NCBI GenBank assembly: GCA_047459075.1
Contig: VSCH01000012.1
Span: forward strand, 10,861-74,860
Source of the DNA: ZC4RG19 sp017577565
GTDB lineage: Bacteria; Actinomycetota; Acidimicrobiia; Acidimicrobiales; VFJN01
Direction: 5' to 3'
DNA length: 64,000 bases
Part shown: positions 16,173 through 24,783 of the stretch, piece after piece
How positions within the stretch are numbered: the stretch's first letter is position 1
Layout: each line of letters begins with the position of its first letter
Translations under genes and position numbers: made by a program
Notes under the pieces: model-generated
Database searches by the model: none
What the model saw: the letters and a program-made list of their open reading frames with translations, nothing else
Told to the model about the DNA's origin: nothing

Positions 16173-18731
16173 GTGCCGACCACCGAGAACCCGCACCGGC
16201 TGCCCCGCACGGTCCTCCCCCGCCGCTACGACCTGCGGCTCGAGCCCGACCTGGAGGCGGCCACCTTCGCCGGGTCCGAGACCGTCGCGGTCGAGGTCAC
16301 CGAGCCGACGGCCGAGATCGTGCTCAACGCCGCCGAGCTCGACATCGACGAGGCCGCCGTCACCGCCGGCGGCGAGCGGCTGGCCGCCACCGTCTCGCTC
16401 GACGAGAAGGCGGAGCGGGCCACGCTCCGCCTCGAGCGCCCGGTGCCGGCCGGCGAGGCCACCGTCGAGCTGCGCTTCCGCGGCGTGCTCAACGACAAGC
16501 TCGTCGGCTTCTACCGCTCGACGTTCGTCGACGACGACGGCGCCACGCAGGTGCTCGCCTGCACGCAGATGGAGGCCGCGGACGCCCGTCGGGCCTTCCC
16601 GTGCTGGGACGAGCCCGACCTCAAGGCGGTGTTCGGCGTGACGCTGGTCGTGCCCGAGGGGCTCGCCGCCGTCTCCAACGCCGCCGAGGTGGCCCGGGAG
16701 CCCGCCGGCGACGGCAAGGTGGCGGTGCGCTTCGCCGACACCATCCCCATGTCGACCTACCTGGTGGCCTTCGTGGTCGGCCCGCTCGTGGCCACCGACC
16801 CGGTCGACGTCGACGGCGTCCCCCTGCGGGTCGTCTGCCCGCCCGGCCGGGAGCACCTGGCGAGCTTCGCCCTCGAGGTGGGCGAGTTCGCGCTGCGGTA
16901 CTTCACCGACTGGTTCGACCTGCCCTACCCGGGTGACAAGCTCGACCTCGTCGCCATCCCGGACTTCGCCTTCGGGGCGATGGAGAACCTGGGCTGCGTC
17001 ACCTTCCGCGAGCGGCTGCTGCTCGTCGACCCGGCGACGGCCACGCAGGCCGAGCTGCAGGCGGTCGTCGACGTCGTCGCCCACGAGATCGCCCACATGT
17101 GGTTCGGCGACCTCGTGACCATGAGGTGGTGGAACGGCATCTGGCTCAACGAGGCCTTCGCCACCTTCATGGAGATGACCTGCACCGACGCCTTCCGGCC
17201 CGAGTGGAAGCGCTGGGTCGACTTCGGGCTGTCGCGCTCGGAGGCCTTCGACACCGACGCCCTGGCCTCGACCCGTCCCATCGAGTACCCGGTGGTCTCG
17301 CCGGCCGACGCCGACGGCATGTTCGACGTGCTCACCTACGAGAAGGGCTCGTCGGTCGTGCGGATGCTCGAGCAGTACCTGGGGCCGGACCGCTTCCGGG
17401 CCGGCCTCCGCCGCTACATGCTCGAGCACCGCTACGGCAACACCGAGACCTCCGACCTGTGGGACGCCCTCGAGGCCGAGACCGGCGAACCGGTGCGCCG
17501 GGTGGCCGAGTCGTGGATCTTCCAGGGCGGCTTCCCCGAGGTCGCCGTCGAGCGGGTCGCCGGACCGGGGACGAGGCTGCGGTTCTCGCAGCGCCGGTTC
17601 ACCTACGGGGGCGGCGACGACGGCAGCCGCTGGTCCGTGCCGCTGGTCGTCGGCACCCGCACCGACCACGGCGAGGCCCGGGCCGTCGAGCTGCTGGAGG
17701 GCGACGAGGCCACGCTGGAGATCGGCCCCGAGCCGATGCCGTGGGTCGACGCCAACCTCGAGGCCCACGGCTTCTACCGGGTGCGCTACGCGCCCGACCT
17801 GCTCGACGCGCTGCTCGACCACCTCGACGACCTCACCCCGCTCGAGCGCTACGCGCTCGTCGACGACCTGTGGGCCTTCGTGCTCGCCGGGTCGGTCGAG
17901 GCCGCGACCTTCGTGGACGTCGCCCAGCGGTTCGGCGGCGAGCGCGACCTGTCGGTGTGGGAGCGCATCGTCGCCGGCTTCGCCCAGCTCGACGCCCTGC
18001 TGGAGGGCGACGCCCGCGCCGCCCTCCACACCCGGGTGGCGGCGCTGGTCGGCCCGGTCCGGGCCGCGCTGGGCGCCGAGGCCGCCCCCGGCGAGGACGA
18101 CCGCACCCGCGCCCTGCGCGGGTTGCTCCTGCGGGCGGCGGCGCTGCTGGCCGACGACGGCGCCGCCCGCGACCGGGCCGCCGAGCTGCTCGACCGCTAC
18201 CTCGCCCACCCCCCGAGCGTCGACCCCGCCCTGGCGTCGCCGGCGATCGCGGTGGCGGCCACGCTGGGCGACCTGCGGGCCCACGAGCGGCTCGTCGCCC
18301 ACTACCGGGCGGCCGACAACCCGCAGGACCGCCAGCGGACGCTCATGTCGCTGGCCCGCTTCCGCGACCCGGCCGCCTTCCAGCGCACCCTGGAGCTCGC
18401 CCTCTCCGACGAGGTCCGGACCCAGGACGCGCCCTACCTGCTCGGCCAGGCCGTGGCCAACCGCGACAACGGCCCGCTCGCCTGGGACTTCGTGGCCGGC
18501 CACTGGGACGAGGCCGAGCGGCGCTTCCCGGCCAACAGCCTGGCCCGCATGGTCGCCGGCATCCGGGCCCTGCGCGACCGGGCCGTGGCCGAGCGGGTGG
18601 CGGCCTTCCTCGACGAGCACCCGATCCCCCAGGGCGAGCTGCAGGTCCGCCAGCACGTCGAGCGGATGTGGGTGACGGTCGCCCTGGCCGAGCGGGAGGC
18701 GGGGCGGCTGGCCGCCGCGCTGGTCGGCTGA
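16173..18731 (+). CDS. pepN: M1-family zinc aminopeptidase (aminopeptidase N type)
   Basis: An 852-residue zinc aminopeptidase of the gluzincin M1 family, full length for the group, acting on N-terminal residues of peptides in the cytosol. The exopeptidase motif G-A-M-E-N is at 268-272, zinc ligands are H304-E-I-A-H308 and Glu327 in NEAF. A tyrosine near residue 385 in the VLTYEKGSSVVRML region is the likely transition-state stabiliser. The C-terminal half is the usual helical ERAP1-like cap. A leaderless -10 box sets the GTG start. Confidence 0.95.
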   Translation: MPTTENPHRLPRTVLPRRYDLRLEPDLEAATFAGSETVAVEVTEPTAEIVLNAAELDIDEAAVTAGGERLAATVSLDEKAERATLRLERPVPAGEATVELRFRGVLNDKLVGFYRSTFVDDDGATQVLACTQMEAADARRAFPCWDEPDLKAVFGVTLVVPEGLAAVSNAAEVAREPAGDGKVAVRFADTIPMSTYLVAFVVGPLVATDPVDVDGVPLRVVCPPGREHLASFALEVGEFALRYFTDWFDLPYPGDKLDLVAIPDFAFGAMENLGCVTFRERLLLVDPATATQAELQAVVDVVAHEIAHMWFGDLVTMRWWNGIWLNEAFATFMEMTCTDAFRPEWKRWVDFGLSRSEAFDTDALASTRPIEYPVVSPADADGMFDVLTYEKGSSVVRMLEQYLGPDRFRAGLRRYMLEHRYGNTETSDLWDALEAETGEPVRRVAESWIFQGGFPEVAVERVAGPGTRLRFSQRRFTYGGGDDGSRWSVPLVVGTRTDHGEARAVELLEGDEATLEIGPEPMPWVDANLEAHGFYRVRYAPDLLDALLDHLDDLTPLERYALVDDLWAFVLAGSVEAATFVDVAQRFGGERDLSVWERIVAGFAQLDALLEGDARAALHTRVAALVGPVRAALGAEAAPGEDDRTRALRGLLLRAAALLADDGAARDRAAELLDRYLAHPPSVDPALASPAIAVAATLGDLRAHERLVAHYRAADNPQDRQRTLMSLARFRDPAAFQRTLELALSDEVRTQDAPYLLGQAVANRDNGPLAWDFVAGHWDEAERRFPANSLARMVAGIRALRDRAVAERVAAFLDEHPIPQGELQVRQHVERMWVTVALAEREAGRLAAALVG

Positions 18732-18748
18732 CGCCCGCCGCCCGGCCG

Positions 18749-18768
18749 CCGGCACCCGACGGTGCGGG
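18749..18768 (+). terminator. weak hairpin after the aminopeptidase gene
   Basis: CCGGCACC and GGTGCGGG pair with one mismatch around a CGAC loop, 17 bases after the stop. No T-run follows, as is usual in this GC range. Confidence 0.35.
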
Positions 18769-18894
18769 CGTTGGCGCCGGGCGACCCCGACCGCGCCCGT
18801 TTGCGCCGGGGGCGGCCGCACCGCGACCATCGTCGCCACCCCGTGGACCGTGCGCCGCCCGGGCGCCGGAGCTGAGGGCCGCGGGACCGGAAGG

Positions 18895-19548
18895 ATGCAC
18901 CACCCACCGATCGAGATCCCCCGCCTGCGGGCGCTGGTGCGCCACGCCCTGCCCAACCTCGTCGAGGGTACCCTCGTCCCCCTCGGGGTCTTCTACGCCG
19001 CCCTGTGGCTCGTCGGCGTCCGGGGCGGGCTGGTCGCCGGCCTGGCCTGGTCGTACGTCGCGATCGGGCGCCGGCTCGCCGCCCGCCGGCCGGTCCCGGG
19101 CCTGCTCGTGCTCGGCACCGCGGGGCTCACCGCCCGCACGGTCGTGGCCCTGGCCTCCGGCAGCGTCTTCGTCTACTTCCTGCAGCCGACGCTGACCACG
19201 GTGCTGATCGCCGGCGTGTTCCTCGCGTCGGTGCCCGCCGGCCGCCCGCTCGCCGAGCGCCTCGCCGGCGACTTCCTGCCGCTGCCCGACACCTTCCTCG
19301 GCAGCGCGCCCGTGCGCCGGTTCTTCGCCCGCATCACCGTGCTGTGGGCCTTCGTGCAGCTCGCCAACGCCGCGCTCAGCATCTGGCTGCTGCTCACCCA
19401 GCCGGTCGCCACCTACGTCGTCGCCAGGACCGCCGGGTCGTGGCTGCTGACGGGGAGCGCGGTCGTGGCCTCGACCCTCTGGTTCCGTTGGGAGATGCAG
19501 CGGCACGGGATCACCGTCCTCTGGCGGTCGTCGGCCCGTGCCGCGTGA
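18895..19548 (+). CDS. VC0807-family membrane protein
   Basis: A 217-residue integral membrane protein with about six hydrophobic segments. Segments PNLVEGTLVPLGVFYAALWL, ASGSVFVYFLQPTLTTVLIA and VRRFFARITVLWAFVQLANA match a family of actinobacterial membrane proteins often labelled VC0807, function unknown. ATG 18895 was preferred over the upstream GTG-type start because the extension is proline/arginine noise. The stop lies inside the next gene (11-base overlap), suggesting co-translation. Confidence 0.8.
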   Translation: MHHPPIEIPRLRALVRHALPNLVEGTLVPLGVFYAALWLVGVRGGLVAGLAWSYVAIGRRLAARRPVPGLLVLGTAGLTARTVVALASGSVFVYFLQPTLTTVLIAGVFLASVPAGRPLAERLAGDFLPLPDTFLGSAPVRRFFARITVLWAFVQLANAALSIWLLLTQPVATYVVARTAGSWLLTGSAVVASTLWFRWEMQRHGITVLWRSSARAA

Positions 19549-20317
19549 CACCCGGCCGCTGACGCTGCGGACCGCCGACGGCCTGTCGCTGGCCGCCGAC
19601 GCCTGGCTGACGCCGACGGCCGCCTCGTCCGCCGTCGTCCTCGTCCACGGCTTCACCGCCCACCGCCGCGACCCGTCGGTCGTCGCCGCCGCGCACGAGC
19701 TGCGGGACGCCGGGCACGCGGTCCTGACCTACGACATGCGGGGCCACGGCGAGTCCGACGGCCTGTGCACGCTCGGCGACCGGGAGGCGCTCGACGTGGC
19801 GGCCGCCGCCGTGGCCGCCCGCGACCTGGCGCCGCGGGTCGTGCTCGTGGGGGCCTCGCTCGGGGCGATCGCCGTGCTGCGCTACGCCGTCGACGACCCG
19901 GACCTCGCCGGGGTGGTGACGGTCAGCGCGCCGGCCCGCTGGCGCCTCCACAGCCCCCGGGCCGCCCTCGCCGCCGTGCTCACCCGCACCGGCCCGGGGC
20001 GGCGCCTGGCCCGGCGCCTGGGGGCCCGGCTCGACCGCCGCTGGCGCTGGACCGAGCCGCCCGACGCCCTCGCCGCCCGCCTGCCCGTGCCGCTCGCCGT
20101 CGTCCACGGCGGGGCGGACCGGTTCATGCCGGCCGCCGAGGCCGACCGCCTGCACCGGGCCGGCACCGCGACGGCCGGCGGCCGCGCCCACGGCGCCCCG
20201 CGCCGGCTGCTCGTCGTGCCCGACATGGGCCACGCCTACTGCACCCGGGGCCTCGACGCGGTCGCCGACGCGGTCGGCTGGTGCCTGGCCGCCGCCCCGC
20301 AGGGCCGGCCGGCCTGA
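19538..20317 (+). CDS. alpha/beta hydrolase (serine lipase/esterase-like)
   Basis: A 259-residue alpha/beta hydrolase of the monoacylglycerol-lipase-like type. VLVHGFTAHR carries the oxyanion HG, YDMRGHGES the strand 4 signature, the nucleophile is Ser107 in V-G-A-S-L-G, the acid is in HGGADRFMP and the histidine in VPDMGHAYC. It is soluble with no signal peptide. The GTG at 19538 overlaps the membrane protein gene, and its stop is 16 bases from the convergent YhhN gene. Confidence 0.88.
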   Translation: MPRDTRPLTLRTADGLSLAADAWLTPTAASSAVVLVHGFTAHRRDPSVVAAAHELRDAGHAVLTYDMRGHGESDGLCTLGDREALDVAAAAVAARDLAPRVVLVGASLGAIAVLRYAVDDPDLAGVVTVSAPARWRLHSPRAALAAVLTRTGPGRRLARRLGARLDRRWRWTEPPDALAARLPVPLAVVHGGADRFMPAAEADRLHRAGTATAGGRAHGAPRRLLVVPDMGHAYCTRGLDAVADAVGWCLAAAPQGRPA

Positions 20318-20333
20318 GCGCCCCGCCCCGCCG

Positions 20334-20966
20334 TCAGAGCAGCGACAGCACGAGCAGCCCCTGCCCGAGGTGGTAGGTGACCATGACGGCCAGGCGGCCG
20401 TGCCGGTGGCTGCGCACGAAGCGCCCGTAGCCGATCAGCGCGTCGGACAGGTAGAACAGCAGCGCGCCGGCGATCGCCACCGCCCGCCAGCTGCCGGCGG
20501 CGCACACGAGCATCGCCGAGATGACGGCCATGTAGGCGGCCACCGGGCCCACCAGGGCGGGCGCCGTCCGGCGGGCGCTGCGCAGGAGGGGGACGCCGAC
20601 CCCGACCCCGGCGGCGACGACCACCGCGAGGCCGAGGGCCACGCCCGCGGGCTCGAGGCCGCCGGCCACGAACCCCACGACGTAGGCGACGTGCGCCAGC
20701 AGGAACGAGGCCAGGCCCGGCACGAACCGGTCGCTCGGCAGCATGAGGAACACGTCGCCGACCAGCGACAGGGCGAGCGCCACGACGAACCACGCCCGCA
20801 CCGTGGGGTCGGCGGGGTCGAGCGCCAGCGCCGCCCCGGTGAGCAGGGCCAGGGTCAGGGGCTTGCCGACGTACTCGACCGGTCGCCGGTCGGCGTGGAC
20901 GGCCCACCAGTCGACGACCGCGCTCAGGGCGGCGGCCGCGAGCAGGGCGGCGGCCGGCCCGGTCAC
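20334..20966 (-). CDS. YhhN-family lysoplasmalogenase-like membrane protein
   Basis: A 210-residue membrane protein with seven to eight hydrophobic segments. The segments YVGKPLTLALLTGAAL, ALALSLVGDVFLMLP and ALLFYLSDALIGYGRFV hold the conserved Lys/Asp/Asp pattern of the YhhN/TMEM86 family, which cleaves the vinyl-ether bond of lysoplasmalogens. Activity is inferred from family. The GTG overlaps the reductase stop (GTGA), so it is the last gene of a ferredoxin-reductase operon. Confidence 0.88.
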   Translation of the reverse strand: MTGPAAALLAAAALSAVVDWWAVHADRRPVEYVGKPLTLALLTGAALALDPADPTVRAWFVVALALSLVGDVFLMLPSDRFVPGLASFLLAHVAYVVGFVAGGLEPAGVALGLAVVVAAGVGVGVPLLRSARRTAPALVGPVAAYMAVISAMLVCAAGSWRAVAIAGALLFYLSDALIGYGRFVRSHRHGRLAVMVTYHLGQGLLVLSLL

Positions 20967-22213
20967 GCCGACGCCGCCTGGGCCATGGCCTCCTCCCAAC
21001 CGGCGCCCTCCTCGATGAGGCGCCGGTAGGTGACGAGGGGCCGGGGCCGGTTCATGGACAGCGCGCCGACCAGCCGGTCGCCGCGGCGGTAGAGGGCGAC
21101 GAAGCGCCGATCCTCGGTCGAGCCGTCGACGACCGCCACCTCGTCGGCCCCCGCCGACCACCCGGCCAGCTGCACCTTGCGGTCGTACTGGTCGGACCAG
21201 AACCAGGGCACCGGGTCGTACGGCTCGACCTCGCCGCCGTCGCCCCCGGCGAACGGCGGCTCGGCCAGCAGCCGGCGGGCCGCGTGGGCACCCATCGCCA
21301 CGGCGTTGTCCCAGTGCTCGACCCGCACGAGCTCGCCGAGGCGGCGGCTCGGCCAGCGAGCGACGTCGCCGGCGGCCACGACGCCGGGGGCCACCCAGGT
21401 CGTCGCGTCGCACACGACGCCGTCGTCGAGCGCGAGGCCCGAGCCGGCCAGCCAGTCGGTGGCCGGCGAGACCCCGATGCCGACGACGACGAGGTCGGCG
21501 GGCACGGCGCTGCCGTCGGCCAGGCGGACCCGCTCGACCCGGCCGTCGCCCTCGAAGCCGGCGACGCCGACGCCCAGGCGCAGGTCGACGCCGTGGTCGC
21601 GGTGCAGCTCCGCCACGACGTTGCCCATCTCGGCGCCGAGGGCCCGCTCCAGCGGCACGGGCAGCGCCTCGAGCAGGGTCACCTCGTGGCCGCGCCCGCG
21701 ACAGGTGGCCGCCACCTCGGCCCCGACGAAGCCGGCGCCGATGACGACCACCCGCCGGGGGCCGGCGTCGAGGTCGGCCCGGATCGCCAGGGCGTCGTCG
21801 AGCGTGCGGAGCGTGTGGACGCCGGCCAGGCCGTCGGTGCCCGGCAGGCGCCGGGGCGCGGCCCCGGTGGCGATGACCAGCCCGTCGTAGCGGAGCTCGT
21901 CGCCGCCCTCCAGGGCGACGCGCCGGCCGCCGACGTCGAGGCCGACGGCCCGGGTCCCCAGCCGCCAGTCGACGTCGAGGCCGTCGAGCCCGCCCGGGGT
22001 CGTGACCGTGAGGGCGATCCGGTCGACGCCCCACTCGCCCGCCAGGAGCTGCTTGGACAGCGGCGGCCGGTCGTAGGGCAGGTGGCGCTCGGCGCCGACG
22101 ACCGTGATCGGGCCGTCGAAGCCCCGGTGGCGCAGCTCCTCCACCGCCCGCAGGCCCGCCAGCGAGGCGCCGACCACCACCACGGCGGGGCCGGCACCGC
22201 CCGCGCCGGTCAC
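20963..22213 (-). CDS. FAD-dependent ferredoxin reductase
   Basis: A 416-residue NAD(P)H:ferredoxin oxidoreductase of the putidaredoxin-reductase type. The FAD site is VVVGASLAGLRAVEELR near the N-terminus, the pyridine nucleotide site VVIGAGFVGAEVAATCR mid-protein, and the second FAD motif GVVAAGDVARWP. LPYDRPPLSKQLLAG is typical for the family. It is coupled on both sides: its GTG overlaps the ferredoxin stop and its stop overlaps the YhhN start. The natural pairing is electron transfer to the neighbouring ferredoxin and on to a cytochrome P450 or similar enzyme elsewhere. Confidence 0.94.
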   Translation of the reverse strand: MTGAGGAGPAVVVVGASLAGLRAVEELRHRGFDGPITVVGAERHLPYDRPPLSKQLLAGEWGVDRIALTVTTPGGLDGLDVDWRLGTRAVGLDVGGRRVALEGGDELRYDGLVIATGAAPRRLPGTDGLAGVHTLRTLDDALAIRADLDAGPRRVVVIGAGFVGAEVAATCRGRGHEVTLLEALPVPLERALGAEMGNVVAELHRDHGVDLRLGVGVAGFEGDGRVERVRLADGSAVPADLVVVGIGVSPATDWLAGSGLALDDGVVCDATTWVAPGVVAAGDVARWPSRRLGELVRVEHWDNAVAMGAHAARRLLAEPPFAGGDGGEVEPYDPVPWFWSDQYDRKVQLAGWSAGADEVAVVDGSTEDRRFVALYRRGDRLVGALSMNRPRPLVTYRRLIEEGAGWEEAMAQAASA

Positions 22214-22410
22214 TCCTCGACGAGCGAGATGGCCGCCTTGGGGCAGCGGCGGACGGCCTCCTCGACCTTCGGGCGCAGCTCCTCGGGCGGCGTCTCGTCG
22301 AGGACGTAGAGGTAGTCGTCGTCACGCACCTCGAAGACCTCGGGCGCCGCCTCCATGCACCGGGCGTTGCTCTCGCACAGGTCGAAGTCGACCACGACTC
22401 GGTAGGCCAT
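22210..22410 (-). CDS. small [3Fe-4S]-type ferredoxin
   Basis: A 66-residue ferredoxin with Cys12, Cys18 and Cys56-Pro, the Cys-x5-Cys...Cys-Pro layout of single-cluster 3Fe-4S ferredoxins that serve actinobacterial P450s (cf. the APEVFEV segment after the second cysteine). The ATG follows GGAGGGG with a six-base gap. It is the first gene of the ferredoxin-reductase-YhhN operon. No P450 is in the window. Confidence 0.93.
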   Translation of the reverse strand: MAYRVVVDFDLCESNARCMEAAPEVFEVRDDDYLYVLDETPPEELRPKVEEAVRRCPKAAISLVEE

Positions 22411-22479
22411 GAACCACCCCTCCGGAGACCGAGATGTCCGATCGGGCGGCCAACCTAGTGGGGATAGCGTGCGACGAGC

Positions 22480-23706
22480 ATGACGAGGTCGCCCGACATC
22501 AGCCGACGCGACGCCCGTCGCATCGCGCTGGCGGCGCAGGGGTTCACCGACCGCCGGCCGACCGGCCGCGTCGACCGCCGCCACTTCCGCCGCGTGCTCG
22601 AGCGGGTCGCGACCGTCCAGCTCGACTCGGTCAACGTCCTCACCCGCAGCCACGAGCTGGTGTTCTTCGCCCGGCTCGGCCCCTACGACCGCCGGGCGCT
22701 CGAACGGTGGCTGTGGGACAGCCGCGAGGTGTTCGAGTACTGGGGCCACGAGGCGTCGCTGCACCCGGTCGAGCGCCACCCGCTGCTGCGCTGGCGCATG
22801 GCCGGCGAGCACCCGTGGGACGGGATCCGGCGCAGCGCCCGCGACAACCCGGAGATGGTGGCCGCCGCCCTCGCCGAGATCGCGGCCCGGGGCCCGGTCA
22901 GCATCGGCGAGCTCGAGGTGAACCGGGCCGCTCCCCGGCGGGAGGCGTCCTGGTGGGGCTGGGGCGACGCCAAGCGGGTCGTCGAGCACCTGTTCCACGC
23001 CGGCGAGGTCACCGCCACCCGCCGCAACGGCTTCACCCGCTACTACGTGCTGCCCGAGCGGTGGTTCCCGCCCGAGGTGCTCGCCCTCCCCACGCCCGAC
23101 CCCGACGAGGCCCGCCGGGAGCTGCTGCTGCTCGCCGCCCGTGCCCACGGCGTCGGCACCGCCCGCGACCTGGCCGACTACTACCGGATCGGCGTGCGGG
23201 AGGCGGTCCCGCTGCTCGAGGGCCTGGTCGCCGGGGGCGCGCTCGAGCGGGTCCGGGTCGAGGGCTGGTCGAGCCCCGCCTACCTGCACCCGGCGGCGGT
23301 CCGGCCCCGGCGGCGGCTGCGGTGCCGGGCGCTGCTGTCACCGTTCGACTCGCTGATCTGGGCCCGGGAGCGCACCGAGCGGCTGTTCGACTTCCGCTAC
23401 CGCATCGAGATCTACGTCCCCGCCCCCAAGCGCGTCCACGGCTACTACGTGCTGCCCTTCCTGCTGGACGAGCGCCTGGTCGCCCGCGTCGACCTCAAGG
23501 CCGACCGCCGGGCCGGCGTGCTGCGGGTCCGGGCGGCGTGGGGCGAGCCCGCCGCCGCGGCGGCGACCGAGGGCGGCTGCGACCGGGTGGTCACCGAGCT
23601 GGCCGCCGAGCTGGCCCTCCTGGCCGGCTGGCTCGGCCTGGACGGCGGCGTCGCCGTCGAGCCCCGGGGCGACCTGGCCGCACCGCTCGCCGCGGCGGTC
23701 GCCTGA
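22480..23706 (+). CDS. YcaQ/AlkX-like winged-helix DNA glycosylase
   Basis: A 408-residue protein of the HTH_42/YcaQ family, winged-helix DNA glycosylases that unhook interstrand crosslinks or remove bulky adducts. Visible marks: RRIALAAQGF at the start, the catalytic-loop segment TVQLDSVNVLTRSHELVFFA, YWGHEASL, and LLSPFDSLIWARERTERLFD with FRYRIEIYVPAPKRVHGYYV after it. The loop is Q-L-D rather than the Q-x-Q of E. coli YcaQ, a known subgroup difference that may change substrate range. ATG 22480 lies 10 bases after a TAGCGT box. Confidence 0.88.
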   Translation: MTRSPDISRRDARRIALAAQGFTDRRPTGRVDRRHFRRVLERVATVQLDSVNVLTRSHELVFFARLGPYDRRALERWLWDSREVFEYWGHEASLHPVERHPLLRWRMAGEHPWDGIRRSARDNPEMVAAALAEIAARGPVSIGELEVNRAAPRREASWWGWGDAKRVVEHLFHAGEVTATRRNGFTRYYVLPERWFPPEVLALPTPDPDEARRELLLLAARAHGVGTARDLADYYRIGVREAVPLLEGLVAGGALERVRVEGWSSPAYLHPAAVRPRRRLRCRALLSPFDSLIWARERTERLFDFRYRIEIYVPAPKRVHGYYVLPFLLDERLVARVDLKADRRAGVLRVRAAWGEPAAAAATEGGCDRVVTELAAELALLAGWLGLDGGVAVEPRGDLAAPLAAAVA

Positions 23707-23711
23707 GCACC

Positions 23712-23735
23712 CCGGCCGGCGGGGCGGCCGGCCGG
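23712..23735. terminator. bidirectional hairpin between convergent genes
   Basis: CCGGCCGGC (23712-23720) pairs perfectly with GCCGGCCGG (23727-23735) across a six-base loop. It lies between the stop of the YcaQ-like gene and the convergent stop of map. Confidence 0.55.
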
Positions 23736-23744
23736 TCGGCCCGG

Positions 23745-24683
23745 TCAGTCGGTGGTCGTCAGGATCTCGGCGCCGTCGTCGGTGACGAGCAGGGTGTGCT
23801 CGAACTGGGCCGTCCGCTTGCGGTCGACGGTCACCGCCGTCCAGCCGTCGGGCCAGATCTCGTGCTGCCAGGCCCCCATCGTGATCATCGGCTCGATGGT
23901 GAAGGTCATGCCGGGCTCGAGGATCGTCGTGGCCCGCGGGTCGTCGTAGTGGGGGATCTGCAGGTCGGTGTGGAACTCCTCGGCGATGCCGTGGCCGACG
24001 AAGGCCCGGACGACGCCGTAGCCGTGGGCCTCGGCGTGCTCCTGGATGGCCCGGCCGATGGCCCGCACCGGCCGCCCGGGCTTCACCGCGGCGATGCCCC
24101 GCTCGAGGCAGGCGCGCGTGACCTCGATGAGCCGGGCCGACGCCTCGTCGATCTGCCCGACCGGGAACGTGGCGTTGGTGTCGCCGTGCACCCCGTCGAG
24201 GTAGATCGTCACGTCGAGGTTCACGATGTCGCCGTCGCGCAGCGGGCGGTCGTCGGGGATGCCGTGACAGATGACCTCGTTGACCGAGGTGCAGAGCGAC
24301 TTGGGGAACCCGCCGTAGTTGAGCGGGCTGGGGTAGCCGCCCCGCTTGATGATCTCCTCGTGGCACAGGGCGTCGAGCTCGTCGGTGGTGACGCCCGGCG
24401 CCACCGCGGCGCCGACCACCTGCAGCACCTCGGCCGCGGCCCGGCCGGCGGCCCGCATGCGCTCGATGACCTCGGGCGAGCGGACGTGCGGGCCCGGCGT
24501 GCGCGTCGGCACGCCGGTCTCGGCGTACGGCGGGCGCGGGATGTGGTCGGGCACCGGCCGGGGCGGGCTGATCCTCCCCGGGCGGACACGCTCGGTGCTC
24601 GCCTTGTGGCACCGCTTGTACTTGCGCCCGCTACCGCACCAGCAGGGATCGTTGGCCTTCGGGGCGACGACGGTCGTAGGCAT
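23745..24683 (-). CDS. map: methionine aminopeptidase with N-terminal SEC-C zinc motif
   Basis: A 312-residue type I methionine aminopeptidase. An N-terminal SEC-C motif, PCWCGSGRKYKRCH (Cys14, Cys16, Cys25, His26), binds zinc and may dock the enzyme at the ribosome. A proline-rich linker (about 30-60) follows, then the pita-bread domain. Metal ligands: Asp in LDVTIYLDG, Asp in HGDTNATF, His in FVGHGI, Glu in FTIEPMI and Glu in AQFEHTLL. ATG 24683 was chosen over GTG 24689 because the latter would start before the +1 predicted from TAGCCT at 24698-24693. Confidence 0.95.
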   Translation of the reverse strand: MPTTVVAPKANDPCWCGSGRKYKRCHKASTERVRPGRISPPRPVPDHIPRPPYAETGVPTRTPGPHVRSPEVIERMRAAGRAAAEVLQVVGAAVAPGVTTDELDALCHEEIIKRGGYPSPLNYGGFPKSLCTSVNEVICHGIPDDRPLRDGDIVNLDVTIYLDGVHGDTNATFPVGQIDEASARLIEVTRACLERGIAAVKPGRPVRAIGRAIQEHAEAHGYGVVRAFVGHGIAEEFHTDLQIPHYDDPRATTILEPGMTFTIEPMITMGAWQHEIWPDGWTAVTVDRKRTAQFEHTLLVTDDGAEILTTTD

Positions 24684-24692
24684 GACCACGAC

Positions 24693-24698
24693 AGGCTA
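24693..24698 (-). promoter_or_regulatory. -10 box for map
   Basis: TAGCCT on the minus strand, placing +1 about three bases before the ATG at 24683, so the transcript is nearly leaderless. Confidence 0.45.
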
Positions 24699-24783
24699 CC
24701 GACGCGGCGACCGACAGCGTCCGCTGCCCGGGGCCCGCGGCCCGCGATGATGGGCGGGCGCAGGAGAGCGGAGGGAGGTCCCC

